Of a stretch of DNA of 64,000 nucleotides, positions 10,158 through 17,168 are shown in pieces (the stretch's first letter is position 1; each line of letters starts with the position of its first letter). This DNA comes from Rhodocyclales bacterium (GTDB lineage: Bacteria > Pseudomonadota > Gammaproteobacteria > Burkholderiales > Rhodocyclaceae): the NCBI GenBank assembly GCA_016235165.1, contig JACRLX010000001.1:98432-162431 (forward strand). The letters are read 5' to 3'. The position numbers were made by a program, and so were the translations under genes. Below the pieces are notes generated by a model, which searched no databases, had not been told where the DNA came from, and worked only from the letters and a program-made list of their open reading frames with translations.

Positions 10158-10246
10158 GACATGCATCCATGCCTCCCGGTCCCGTTGCGATCGGGACGAG
10201 TGTCGCGACCGCTTGGGCGCCGGCGCTCCATCATGAGGAGAAGATC

Positions 10247-12280
10247 TTGACCCAGCACGCGTTGACGGCATCCTTCCGCGCCGGCGAAACCGGCAAGGTG
10301 GTCGGCGCGCGCGAGGCCGTGCAGCTGATTCGCGACGGCGACACGGTGGCCACCAGCGGCTTTGTCGGCATCGGCTTTGCCGAGAACATCGCGGTCGCGC
10401 TGGAAGCGCTGTTTCTCGAAGGCGAAGCCGCCGAGCCGCAAAGCCTGGGCCGGCCGCGCAACCTGACCCTGGTGTATGCCGCCGGCCAGGGCGACGGCAG
10501 CACGCGCGGCCTCAACCATCTCGGCCACGACGGCCTGGTCAGCCGCGTGATCGGCGGCCACTGGGGCCTGGTGCCAAAGCTGCAGCAACTCGCCGTGGCC
10601 AACCGGATCGAGGCCTGGAACCTGCCGCAGGGCGTGATCTGCCACCTGTTCCGCGACATCGCCGCGGGCAAGCCGGGCACCCTGACCCGCGTTGGCCTCG
10701 GCACCTTCGTCGATCCGCGCCATGGCGGCGGCAAGCTCAACGAAAAAACCCTCGCCTGCGCCACCGAGCTGGTGCGCGTGATGGAAATCGACGGCGAGGA
10801 CTACCTGTTCTACAAGACCTTCCCGATCAATGTCGGCATCATCCGCGGCACCACCGCCGACCCCGACGGCAACATCAGCATGGAAAAGGAGGCGCTGACC
10901 CTGGAAGCGCAGGCCATCGCCATGGCCGCCCACAATTCCGGTGGCATCGTGATCGCCCAGGTCGAGCGCATCGCCGAACGCAATTCGCTGAACCCGCGCC
11001 AGGTCAAGATTCCCGGCGTGCTGGTGGATTGCGTGGTGGTGGCGGAAAAGCCCGAGTACCATATGCAGACCTTCATCGAGCCCTACAGCCCGGCTTTCGC
11101 CGGCGAAATCCGGGTGCCGCTGTCGGCCGCGCTCGGCAACGGCGCGCCGATGGCGCTCGACGCGCGCAAGGTCATCGCCCGTCGCGCGGCGATGGAACTC
11201 GCCGCCAACGACGTGGTGAATCTCGGCATTGGCATGCCGGAAGGCATCGCCGCGGTCGCCGCGGAAGAAAAGATCAGCGACCTGATCACCCTCACCGCGG
11301 AACCCGGCGTGATCGGTGGGGTGCCGGCCGGCGGCCTCAACTTCGGCGCCGCCACCAACACCCAGGCCATCCTCGACCAGCCCAGCCAGTTCGATTTCTA
11401 CGATGGCGGCGGGCTCGACATCGCCTTCCTTGGCCTGGCCCAGGCCGATCGCGAGGGCAACCTCAATGTCTCCCGCTTCGGCCCCAAGCTGGCCGGCGCC
11501 GGCGGCTTCATCAACATCAGCCAGAACGCCCGCAAGGTGGTATTCGTCGGCACCTTCACCGCCGGCGCGATGGAAATCGAACTGGCGGCCGGCGGCGTGA
11601 AAATCCTCGCCGACGGCAAGGCCAGGAAGTTCGTCACCGAGGTCGAGCACCGCAGCTTCAGCGGCCCGGTCGCGGCCAGGAGCGGCAAGACCGTGCTCTA
11701 CGTCACCGAGCGCTGCGTGTTACGGCTTTGCGCCGAGGGCCTGGAACTGATCGAGATCGCCCCTGGCGTCGACTTGCAGCGCGACATCCTGGAGCGCATG
11801 GAATTCGCTCCCATTATGCGCAAGCCGCCGCTACTGATGGATGCGCGCCTGTTCGCGCCGGAGCCGATGGGCCTGCGTTCGCAACTGCTGGAGCGGCCGC
11901 TTGAACAGCGCCTGGCTTACGACCCGGAGCAGAACATCTTCTTCGTCGATTTCGAGGGGCTGTCGGTGCGCCGCGCGGAGGACATCGACCGCATCCTGCA
12001 TGCCGTCGAGGCGCGCTTGGCGCCGATCGGGCACAAGGTCGCGGCGGTGGTCAATTACGAGCGCTTCAGCATCGCGCCGGAACTCATCGATGATTACACC
12101 GGCATGGTCAGGGGCCTCATGGAACGCCACTACAGCGACGTCACTCGCTATACCGCGAGCACCTTCCTGCGCGCCCGGCTTGGCGAATCCTTCGGCAAAC
12201 GGGTCGCCGATCCGCAGATTTTCGAGACCCGCGACGAGGCGCAGCGGCACCTGCGGCGCGACGCGTCCGCCACGCCATGA
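10247..12280 (+). CDS. Acyl-CoA:acetate/3-ketoacid CoA-transferase (YdiF/Pct-like) with C-terminal extension
   Basis: Class I CoA-transferase that moves CoA between short-chain acids. The catalytic glutamate is expected at Glu352 in [16 protein letters not shown]. The N-terminal half carries [13 protein letters not shown] and VYAAGQGDG, and the second half [11 protein letters not shown], as in E. coli YdiF and propionate CoA-transferase. YdiF is about 531 residues; this chain is 677, the extra 145 or so (from about 530) forming a distinct domain with [20 protein letters not shown] and [11 protein letters not shown], which I cannot name. TTG 10247 is chosen because GAGGAG lies 6 bases upstream; an ATG at 10169 lies at the predicted transcription start. 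Substrate is unknown; acetate, propionate or similar is likely. Confidence 0.85.
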   Translation: MTQHALTASFRAGETGKVVGAREAVQLIRDGDTVATSGFVGIGFAENIAVALEALFLEGEAAEPQSLGRPRNLTLVYAAGQGDGSTRGLNHLGHDGLVSRVIGGHWGLVPKLQQLAVANRIEAWNLPQGVICHLFRDIAAGKPGTLTRVGLGTFVDPRHGGGKLNEKTLACATELVRVMEIDGEDYLFYKTFPINVGIIRGTTADPDGNISMEKEALTLEAQAIAMAAHNSGGIVIAQVERIAERNSLNPRQVKIPGVLVDCVVVAEKPEYHMQTFIEPYSPAFAGEIRVPLSAALGNGAPMALDARKVIARRAAMELAANDVVNLGIGMPEGIAAVAAEEKISDLITLTAEPGVIGGVPAGGLNFGAATNTQAILDQPSQFDFYDGGGLDIAFLGLAQADREGNLNVSRFGPKLAGAGGFINISQNARKVVFVGTFTAGAMEIELAAGGVKILADGKARKFVTEVEHRSFSGPVAARSGKTVLYVTERCVLRLCAEGLELIEIAPGVDLQRDILERMEFAPIMRKPPLLMDARLFAPEPMGLRSQLLERPLEQRLAYDPEQNIFFVDFEGLSVRRAEDIDRILHAVEARLAPIGHKVAAVVNYERFSIAPELIDDYTGMVRGLMERHYSDVTRYTASTFLRARLGESFGKRVADPQIFETRDEAQRHLRRDASATP

Positions 12281-12330
12281 GGCAGACCGTCGATCGGGCT
12301 GTCCGTCGCGGGCTCAGCCGGCGTCAGGCT

Positions 12331-13050
12331 TCAAGGCTTGCGCCGCGCGTCACTGCGCAGCATGCGCGTCAGGTTCTGGCGCACGTAGCCGATGTGATTG
12401 GCGGCGGCCGCCAGCGCCTGCGTTGCATCGCCCGTCTCGATGGCGCGCCACACCGCGCGATGCTGGGCCAGCAAAGCTTCCCTGGCGGCCGACACCTGCA
12501 TCAGTTCGGAGAGGTTGCGGCGCAGGTTGTCGCGCATCAGGCGCAGCAGGCTCGCCGTCAGGTGGCCGACGATGACGTTGTGCGAGGCTTCGGCGATGGC
12601 CTGGTGAAAGGCCAGATCGCTATCGACCTGACTGTCCAGGTCATTCCCGGCAAACGCCGCCTCCAACTGCTCCAGGCAAAGCCGGACGCGCTCGCGATCG
12701 GCAGCGGTAGCCCTCAGGGCGGCGCACTCGGCGGCCCTGCCCTCCAGCATGTGGCGAAACTCCAGCATGTCCTCATGCACCGCGGGATGGTCGCGCAGGA
12801 TTTCTTCCCAAGGATTGCCAAAGCTCGCATCCAGGCGATCGGTGACAAAGGTGCCGCCGCCCTGGCGGCTTTCCAGCAGGCCGCGCGCCACCAGCTTCTG
12901 GATCGCTTCGCGCAGGGAGGCGCGCGACACCCCGAGCTGCGCCGACAGTTCGCGCTCTGCCGGCAGCCGGTCGGCCGGCTTCAGGCGGCCTTCCAGCACA
13001 CGCTGTTCGATTTCCCGCGCAACCACGTCGGCCAGTCGCGGGGCGGTCAT
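12331..13050 (-). CDS. FadR-subfamily GntR regulator (PdhR/LldR-like)
   Basis: Repressor with an N-terminal winged helix (about 5-70; RLPAERELSAQLGVSRASLREAIQKL) and a C-terminal FCD ligand domain (about 80-230). The metal-binding pattern is seen in DSDLAFHQAIAEAS, the later HRAVWRAIETGD and AAANHI. PdhR and LldR in this branch respond to pyruvate and lactate. It is transcribed away from the TRAP genes. One of two TGGTCTGACCA operators lies inside its own promoter. The start at 13050 is preferred over ATG 13062 because the inferred transcription start is near 13063; the longer form adds MDTK. By context it should control the TRAP operon and itself. Confidence 0.88.
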   Translation of the reverse strand: MTAPRLADVVAREIEQRVLEGRLKPADRLPAERELSAQLGVSRASLREAIQKLVARGLLESRQGGGTFVTDRLDASFGNPWEEILRDHPAVHEDMLEFRHMLEGRAAECAALRATAADRERVRLCLEQLEAAFAGNDLDSQVDSDLAFHQAIAEASHNVIVGHLTASLLRLMRDNLRRNLSELMQVSAAREALLAQHRAVWRAIETGDATQALAAAANHIGYVRQNLTRMLRSDARRKP

Positions 13051-13069
13051 TTTTGTATCCATGCAGAAA

Positions 13070-13099
13070 AATATAGCATTGGTCTGACCATAAGATCAA
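13070..13099 (-). promoter_or_regulatory. Sigma70 promoter of the FadR-type regulator, overlapped by an operator
   Basis: Read on the minus strand, TTGATC (13099-13094) and TATATT (13075-13070) are separated by 18 bases. The operator at 13080-13090 lies entirely in the spacer, so bound repressor would block polymerase. This is the layout expected for autoregulation. Confidence 0.5.
13080..13090. promoter_or_regulatory. Operator 1, perfect palindrome TGGTCTGACCA
   Basis: An 11-base palindrome with one central base, of the TGGTNNNACCA type bound by PdhR, LldR and GlcC relatives. It sits between the -35 and -10 boxes of the regulator promoter. An identical copy lies at 13178-13188. Confidence 0.7.
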
Positions 13100-13137
13100 C
13101 CCGGAAAATTATCATTTGCGTTTCTTGTTAACATCTA

Positions 13138-13166
13138 TTGACAGTGGCACAGGCGGCCTTTACCAT
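13138..13166 (+). promoter_or_regulatory. Sigma70 promoter of the TRAP operon
   Basis: TTGACA at 13138-13143 and TACCAT at 13161-13166 with a 17-base spacer. The transcription start would be near 13173, about 5 bases before operator 2. The leader to dctQ is then about 228 bases and contains a hairpin and a short open frame. Confidence 0.65.
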
Positions 13167-13177
13167 TTCACCATTTT

Positions 13178-13188
13178 TGGTCTGACCA
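13178..13188. promoter_or_regulatory. Operator 2, perfect palindrome TGGTCTGACCA
   Basis: Identical to the copy at 13080-13090 and 98 bases from it. It lies just after the predicted start of the TRAP operon transcript, a classical repressor position. The spacing could allow looping between the two sites. Confidence 0.7.
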
Positions 13189-13212
13189 TTGATCCACGCC
13201 AAGGGAACCCAA

Positions 13213-13240
13213 GAATCGTCGCCTGAGCTTCAGGCGATTC
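13213..13240 (+). other. Leader hairpin upstream of the TRAP operon
   Basis: CGCCTGA and TCAGGCG pair around a GCT loop, extended by GAAT/ATTC across a 3-base bulge. No T run follows, so it is not a terminator as it stands. It lies in the predicted 5' untranslated region of dctQ. The stretch from 13063 to 13400 contains this hairpin, the two operators, two promoters and the short frame at 13285, and I see nothing else in it. Confidence 0.35.
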
Positions 13241-13284
13241 GAGGGGCGCACAGGTGCCACACTGACAACGTCAAGGAGAAGTTC

Positions 13285-13404
13285 TTGAATCAACGACTGT
13301 TGAAAGCTCGGGTTAAGATGCCGCCAAAACAGAACCGCAGCGCGCAAGGTCATGTGCGGCACGACCGGCGCGCCGATAATGCAATAGTGGAGGTCCGCGC
13401 ATGA
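13285..13404 (+). CDS. Possible 39-residue basic leader protein coupled to dctQ
   Basis: A TTG at 13285 follows AAGGAG (13273-13278) by 6 bases and opens a 39-codon frame rich in Arg, Lys, Gln and His (NQRLLKARVKMPPKQNRS). Its stop TGA overlaps the dctQ ATG as ATGA at 13401-13404, the same coupling seen between dctQ and dctM. That favours real translation as a leader that couples to dctQ. Against it, the composition is unlike a folded protein, and the frame may be incidental. No homologue is recognised. Confidence 0.3.
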   Translation: MNQRLLKARVKMPPKQNRSAQGHVRHDRRADNAIVEVRA

Positions 13405-14057
13405 ACGCGATGCTCAAAATGTCGCAACTGATCGACGGCCTGAATGAGCGCATCGGCCGCAACCTGATGTGGCTGGTTCTCGCCGCGGTCGTCATCTCGG
13501 CGGTCAACGCCATGGTGCGCAAGGCCTTCGACACCAGTTCGAATGCCTTTCTCGAAATCCAGTGGTATCTGTTCGCCGGCTTCGTCCTGCTCGGTTCGGC
13601 CTACACCATGCTGCGCCAGGGGCACGTCAAGATCGACGTGATCCTCGGCCACTTTTCCAAGCGCACCCAGATCCTGGTCGAGTGTTTCGGCATCGTCTGC
13701 TTCCTGATGCCCTTCGTGTTCAAGGTCATTACGCTGGTCTGGCCGCTGGTGGCCCGCGCCTACGACAGCGGTGAAATGTCGCAAAACGCCGGCGGCCTGA
13801 TCCGCTGGCCAGTGTATGCCCTGGTGCCGGTCGGCTTCGCCCTGCTCGGCCTGCAGGGCCTCTCCGAGCTGGTCAAGCGCCTCGCCTTCCTCACCGGCGC
13901 AGGCCCCGATCCGACGCACCCGGTGAAGACCAAGACCGCCGAGGAGGAACTCGCCGAGGAAATCAAGAAACACCAGGTCGCCCCGGAAGTGATCAATCGC
14001 GTCGAGGATTCACTCGACATGCATCGGGATCAGACCAGGAACGGGAGCGCCAAATGA
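13401..14057 (+). CDS. dctQ: TRAP transporter small membrane subunit (DctQ)
   Basis: Small permease subunit of a tripartite ATP-independent periplasmic transporter, which imports carboxylates using a sodium or proton gradient. The 218-residue chain has four membrane segments in about residues 22-175: NLMWLVLAAVVISAVNAMV, QWYLFAGFVLLGSAYTML, ILVECFGIVCFLMPFVFK and WPVYALVPVGFALLGLQG. A charged cytoplasmic tail of about 50 residues follows, longer than in most DctQ proteins. GGAGG at 13389-13393 precedes the ATG. It overlaps dctM by 4 bases. First structural gene of the operon controlled by the promoter at 13138. Confidence 0.9.
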   Translation: MNAMLKMSQLIDGLNERIGRNLMWLVLAAVVISAVNAMVRKAFDTSSNAFLEIQWYLFAGFVLLGSAYTMLRQGHVKIDVILGHFSKRTQILVECFGIVCFLMPFVFKVITLVWPLVARAYDSGEMSQNAGGLIRWPVYALVPVGFALLGLQGLSELVKRLAFLTGAGPDPTHPVKTKTAEEELAEEIKKHQVAPEVINRVEDSLDMHRDQTRNGSAK

Positions 14058-15817
14058 TCGAGTTCCTGCAGCACAACATGGCGCCGATCATGTTCGGCGG
14101 CCTGATCGTGTTCCTCCTGATGGGCTATTCGGTATCGTTCTCGCTGGCCGCCTGCGGCCTGTTCTTCGGCTGGCTTGGCGTCGAGCTCGGCCTGTTGCCG
14201 CAATCGCTGCTCGCCGCGCTGCCCTTGCGCATCTTCGGCATCATGCAGAACGACACGCTGCTGGCGATCCCCTTCTTTACCTTCATGGGCCTGATCCTCG
14301 AGCGCTCGGGCATGGCCGAGGACCTGCTCGACACCATCGGCCAGCTGTTCGGGCCGATTCGCGGCGGCCTCGCCTACGCGGTGATTTTCGTCGGCGCCAT
14401 GCTCGCCGCGACCACCGGCGTGGTGGCGGCCTCGGTGATCTCGATGGGCCTGATCTCGCTGCCAATCATGCTGCGCTACGGCTATGACCGGCGCATCGCC
14501 TCGGGCGTGATCGCCGCCTCGGGCACCCTGGCGCAGATCATCCCGCCCTCGCTGGTGCTGATCGTGATCGCCGACCAGCTCGGCCGCAGCGTCGGCGACC
14601 TCTACGCCGGCGCCTTCATTCCCGGCTTCGTGCTCACCGCGCTCTATGCCGGCTGGGTGTTCGTGGTCAGCATCTTCAGGCCGGCCTTCGTGCCGGCCCT
14701 GCCGCTCGAAGCGCGCACCATCCGCGAGGACGACGGCAGCGCCGGCCTCAAGTCGGTGCTGGCGCTGGTGCTTGTCTCCGCGGGCGCCGCGGTTGCCTTC
14801 GCCCGGACGCGCCCGGCCGAGACGCCGACCGACGAGCTGATCGTGGTTTCGATGTGCGTCGGCGTCGGCATCGCCTTCGCCCTGGCGGTGCTCAACAAGC
14901 TCACCAAGCTCGGCCTGCTCTCGCGCATGGCCGAGCGCGTGACCTTCGTCCTGATCCCGCCGCTGGCCCTGATCTTCCTGGTGCTGGGCACCATCTTCCT
15001 CGGCATCGCTACGCCGACCGAAGGTGGCGCGATGGGTGCCGTCGGCGCCCTGATCATGGCCATCTCGCGCCGCCGCCTGAGCATGGCGCTGCTCAAGCAG
15101 GCGATGGACTCAACCATGAAACTGTCCTGCTTCGTGGTCTTCATCCTGCTCGGCGCCACGGTGTTCAGCCTGACCTTCCAGGCGGTGGACGGCTCGATCT
15201 GGGTCGAGCACCTGCTGACCAGCCTGCCCGGCGGCCAGATCGGCTTCCTGATCGTGGTGAACTTGCTGGTATTTTTCCTCGCCTTCTTTCTCGACTTCTT
15301 CGAGCTGGCCTTCATCGTCGTGCCGCTGCTGGGCCCGGTGGCGGAGAAGCTCGGTATCGACCTGGTCTGGTTCGGTGTGGTGCTGGCGGTCAACATGCAG
15401 ACTTCCTTCATGCACCCGCCCTTCGGCTTCGCGCTGTTCTACCTGCGCAGCGTGGCGCCGCACAACGAGTACGTCGACCGCCTGACCAAGAAGGCCATCG
15501 CGCCGGTGACCACGGGACAGATCTACTGGGGCGCAGTGCCATTCGTGGTGATCCAGGTGATCATGGTCGCCTTGGTGATCGCCTTCCCGCAGTTGGTTAC
15601 GGGCAGCGTCGACAAGACGCCCAAGGCCGATGTGCAGAATATCCAGCTCGAAGTACCGCCGGCGCCAAGTCAGGATCTCGCGCCGCCCGCTGGCGCCGAC
15701 GCCAAGGCCGGCGCCGACAAGTCCGATGAAGCGGAATCCGACGCGGCAAAGGAGGAGGAGGAAGAGGAAGATCCGGCCAAGGCGCTCGAGCGCGCGATCA
15801 AGCAGGGCAAGAAGTAG
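14054..15817 (+). CDS. dctM: TRAP transporter large membrane subunit (DctM)
   Basis: Transport channel subunit of the TRAP system. The 587-residue chain is hydrophobic over about 1-510, with typical DctM motifs: LLAIPFFTFMGLILERSG, GVVAASVISMGLISLPIML and SGTLAQIIPPSLVLIVIADQ, and later TPTEGGAMGAVGALIMA. It is longer than standard DctM (about 430), with an insertion near 215-300 as in the mannitol/chloroaromatic/2-oxoacid branch of the family. The last 65 residues are not membrane-like and end in an acidic Glu run followed by a basic end (AIKQGKK). Overlaps dctQ by 4 bases. Confidence 0.93.
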   Translation: MIEFLQHNMAPIMFGGLIVFLLMGYSVSFSLAACGLFFGWLGVELGLLPQSLLAALPLRIFGIMQNDTLLAIPFFTFMGLILERSGMAEDLLDTIGQLFGPIRGGLAYAVIFVGAMLAATTGVVAASVISMGLISLPIMLRYGYDRRIASGVIAASGTLAQIIPPSLVLIVIADQLGRSVGDLYAGAFIPGFVLTALYAGWVFVVSIFRPAFVPALPLEARTIREDDGSAGLKSVLALVLVSAGAAVAFARTRPAETPTDELIVVSMCVGVGIAFALAVLNKLTKLGLLSRMAERVTFVLIPPLALIFLVLGTIFLGIATPTEGGAMGAVGALIMAISRRRLSMALLKQAMDSTMKLSCFVVFILLGATVFSLTFQAVDGSIWVEHLLTSLPGGQIGFLIVVNLLVFFLAFFLDFFELAFIVVPLLGPVAEKLGIDLVWFGVVLAVNMQTSFMHPPFGFALFYLRSVAPHNEYVDRLTKKAIAPVTTGQIYWGAVPFVVIQVIMVALVIAFPQLVTGSVDKTPKADVQNIQLEVPPAPSQDLAPPAGADAKAGADKSDEAESDAAKEEEEEEDPAKALERAIKQGKK

Positions 15818-15888
15818 CTGGTGTAGGATGCGGCACGCCTTCTTCGGCGCTGCCGAATGTGTTGGACAACAATCGAGGAGATTCATAC

Positions 15889-17007
15889 ATGGAACGTCGC
15901 AAGTTTCTGCAGAACGCCGGCATCGCCGGAATCCTGGCCGCCGGCGCGGCGCCTGCCGTGCATGCCCAGCAGGCCAACATCCGCTGGCGCCTGGCATCGA
16001 GCTTCCCCAAGGCGCTCGACACCATTTTCGGCGCTGCCGACGTGTTTTCCAAGACCGTCGCCGAGGCCACTGGCGGCAAGTTCACAATTTCGGTGCACGC
16101 CGGTGGCGAGTTGATGCCCCCCTTCGGCGTGGTCGACGGCGTGCAGCAGGGCACTGTCGAATGCGCACACACCGCGCCCTATTACTTCTTCGGCAAGGAC
16201 GACACCTTCGCCATCGACTGTGCGATTCCCTTCGGCCTCAACAGCCGCCAGATGACGGCCTGGATGTACGAAGGCAACGGCCTGAAGCTGCTGCGCGAGT
16301 TCTACAAGCAGTACAACATCGTGAACTTCCCGATGGGCAACACCGGCGCCCAAATGGGCGGCTGGTACCGCAAGGAGATCAAGACCCTGGCCGACATCAA
16401 GGGCCTCAAGATGCGCATCGGCGGCTTCGGCGGCAAGGTGCTGTCGGCCATCGGCGGAGTGCCGCAGAACATCCCCGGCGGCGAAATCTACCAGGCGCTG
16501 GAAAAGGGCACCATCGATGCCACCGAGTGGGTCGGTCCCTATGACGACGAGAAGCTGGGCTTCTACAAGGTGGCCAAGCACTACTATTACCCCGGCTGGT
16601 GGGAAGGCGGCCCGCAGCTCTCGCTCTACGTCAACCAGAAGGCATGGGACGCGCTGCCCAAGGACTACCAGGCCATCGTCGCCGCGGCGGCCTCGCAGGC
16701 CCACGTCGACATGCAGGCTAAATACGACGCAAAGAACCCGGCGGCCCTGAAGCGCCTGGTCGCCGCCGGCGCCAAGCTGGCGGTGTTCGACAAGACCATC
16801 CTAATGGCCGCCCACGACGCCGCGATGCAGCTGTATTCCGACCTGTCGGCGAAGAACCCGAACTGGAAGAAGGTCTACGAGGACTACGCCGCCTTCCGCG
16901 ACGAGCAGCACCTCTGGTTCCGCTTTGCCGAAGCCGGTTTCGACAACTTCATGCAGAGCGGCCGCTTCGCCAAGGGCAAGGCCGCCGCCGCGCCGAAGAA
17001 GAAATAG
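15889..17007 (+). CDS. dctP: TRAP transporter periplasmic solute-binding protein (DctP family), Tat signal
   Basis: Captures the substrate in the periplasm for DctQM. The 372-residue precursor begins MERRKFLQNAGIAGILAAG, a twin-arginine signal ending near PAVHAQ. The mature part has the DctP fold with GLKMRIGGFGGKVLSAIGG, containing the Arg that normally clamps a carboxylate, and EWVGPYDDEKLGF and YYPGWWEGGPQLSLYV, patterns of the TakP/lactate/2-oxoacid branch. Pyruvate, lactate or related acids are the likely ligands, which fits the PdhR/LldR-like regulator. ATG 15889 follows GAGGAG closely; an upstream in-frame ATG at 15859 would spoil the signal. A strong terminator follows. Confidence 0.92.
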   Translation: MERRKFLQNAGIAGILAAGAAPAVHAQQANIRWRLASSFPKALDTIFGAADVFSKTVAEATGGKFTISVHAGGELMPPFGVVDGVQQGTVECAHTAPYYFFGKDDTFAIDCAIPFGLNSRQMTAWMYEGNGLKLLREFYKQYNIVNFPMGNTGAQMGGWYRKEIKTLADIKGLKMRIGGFGGKVLSAIGGVPQNIPGGEIYQALEKGTIDATEWVGPYDDEKLGFYKVAKHYYYPGWWEGGPQLSLYVNQKAWDALPKDYQAIVAAAASQAHVDMQAKYDAKNPAALKRLVAAGAKLAVFDKTILMAAHDAAMQLYSDLSAKNPNWKKVYEDYAAFRDEQHLWFRFAEAGFDNFMQSGRFAKGKAAAAPKKK

Positions 17008-17026
17008 CTCCGCGACCACGTCCCGG

Positions 17027-17058
17027 CAAGGCCCCGCCACGGCGGGGCCTTGTTTTTT
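17027..17058 (+). terminator. Rho-independent terminator of the TRAP operon
   Basis: CAAGGCCCCGCC (17027-17038) pairs with GGCGGGGCCTTG (17041-17052), followed by TTTTTT at 17053-17058. It lies 20 bases after the dctP stop. No matching T run is present for the convergent gene. Confidence 0.88.
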
Positions 17059-17168
17059 CTCCCGACATCCCTCACGGGCGCGCGACCTGACGCTGGTCCA
17101 TGCCGCCGGGCAGGGAGCGCAGCCGAGGCGAGGCCAAGGCCCATCCGCAAACCGGGCCAGGCGGCGGC

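Noticed and set aside
10115..11650. 511-codon minus-strand open frame opposite the CoA-transferase
   Set aside because: Shadow frame with composition typical of antisense to GC-rich genes (His/Arg/Gly/Ala repeats).
13189..13284. Extension of the dctQ leader frame upstream to TTG 13189
   Set aside because: That start lies right after the operator with no ribosome-binding site; the TTG at 13285 has AAGGAG.
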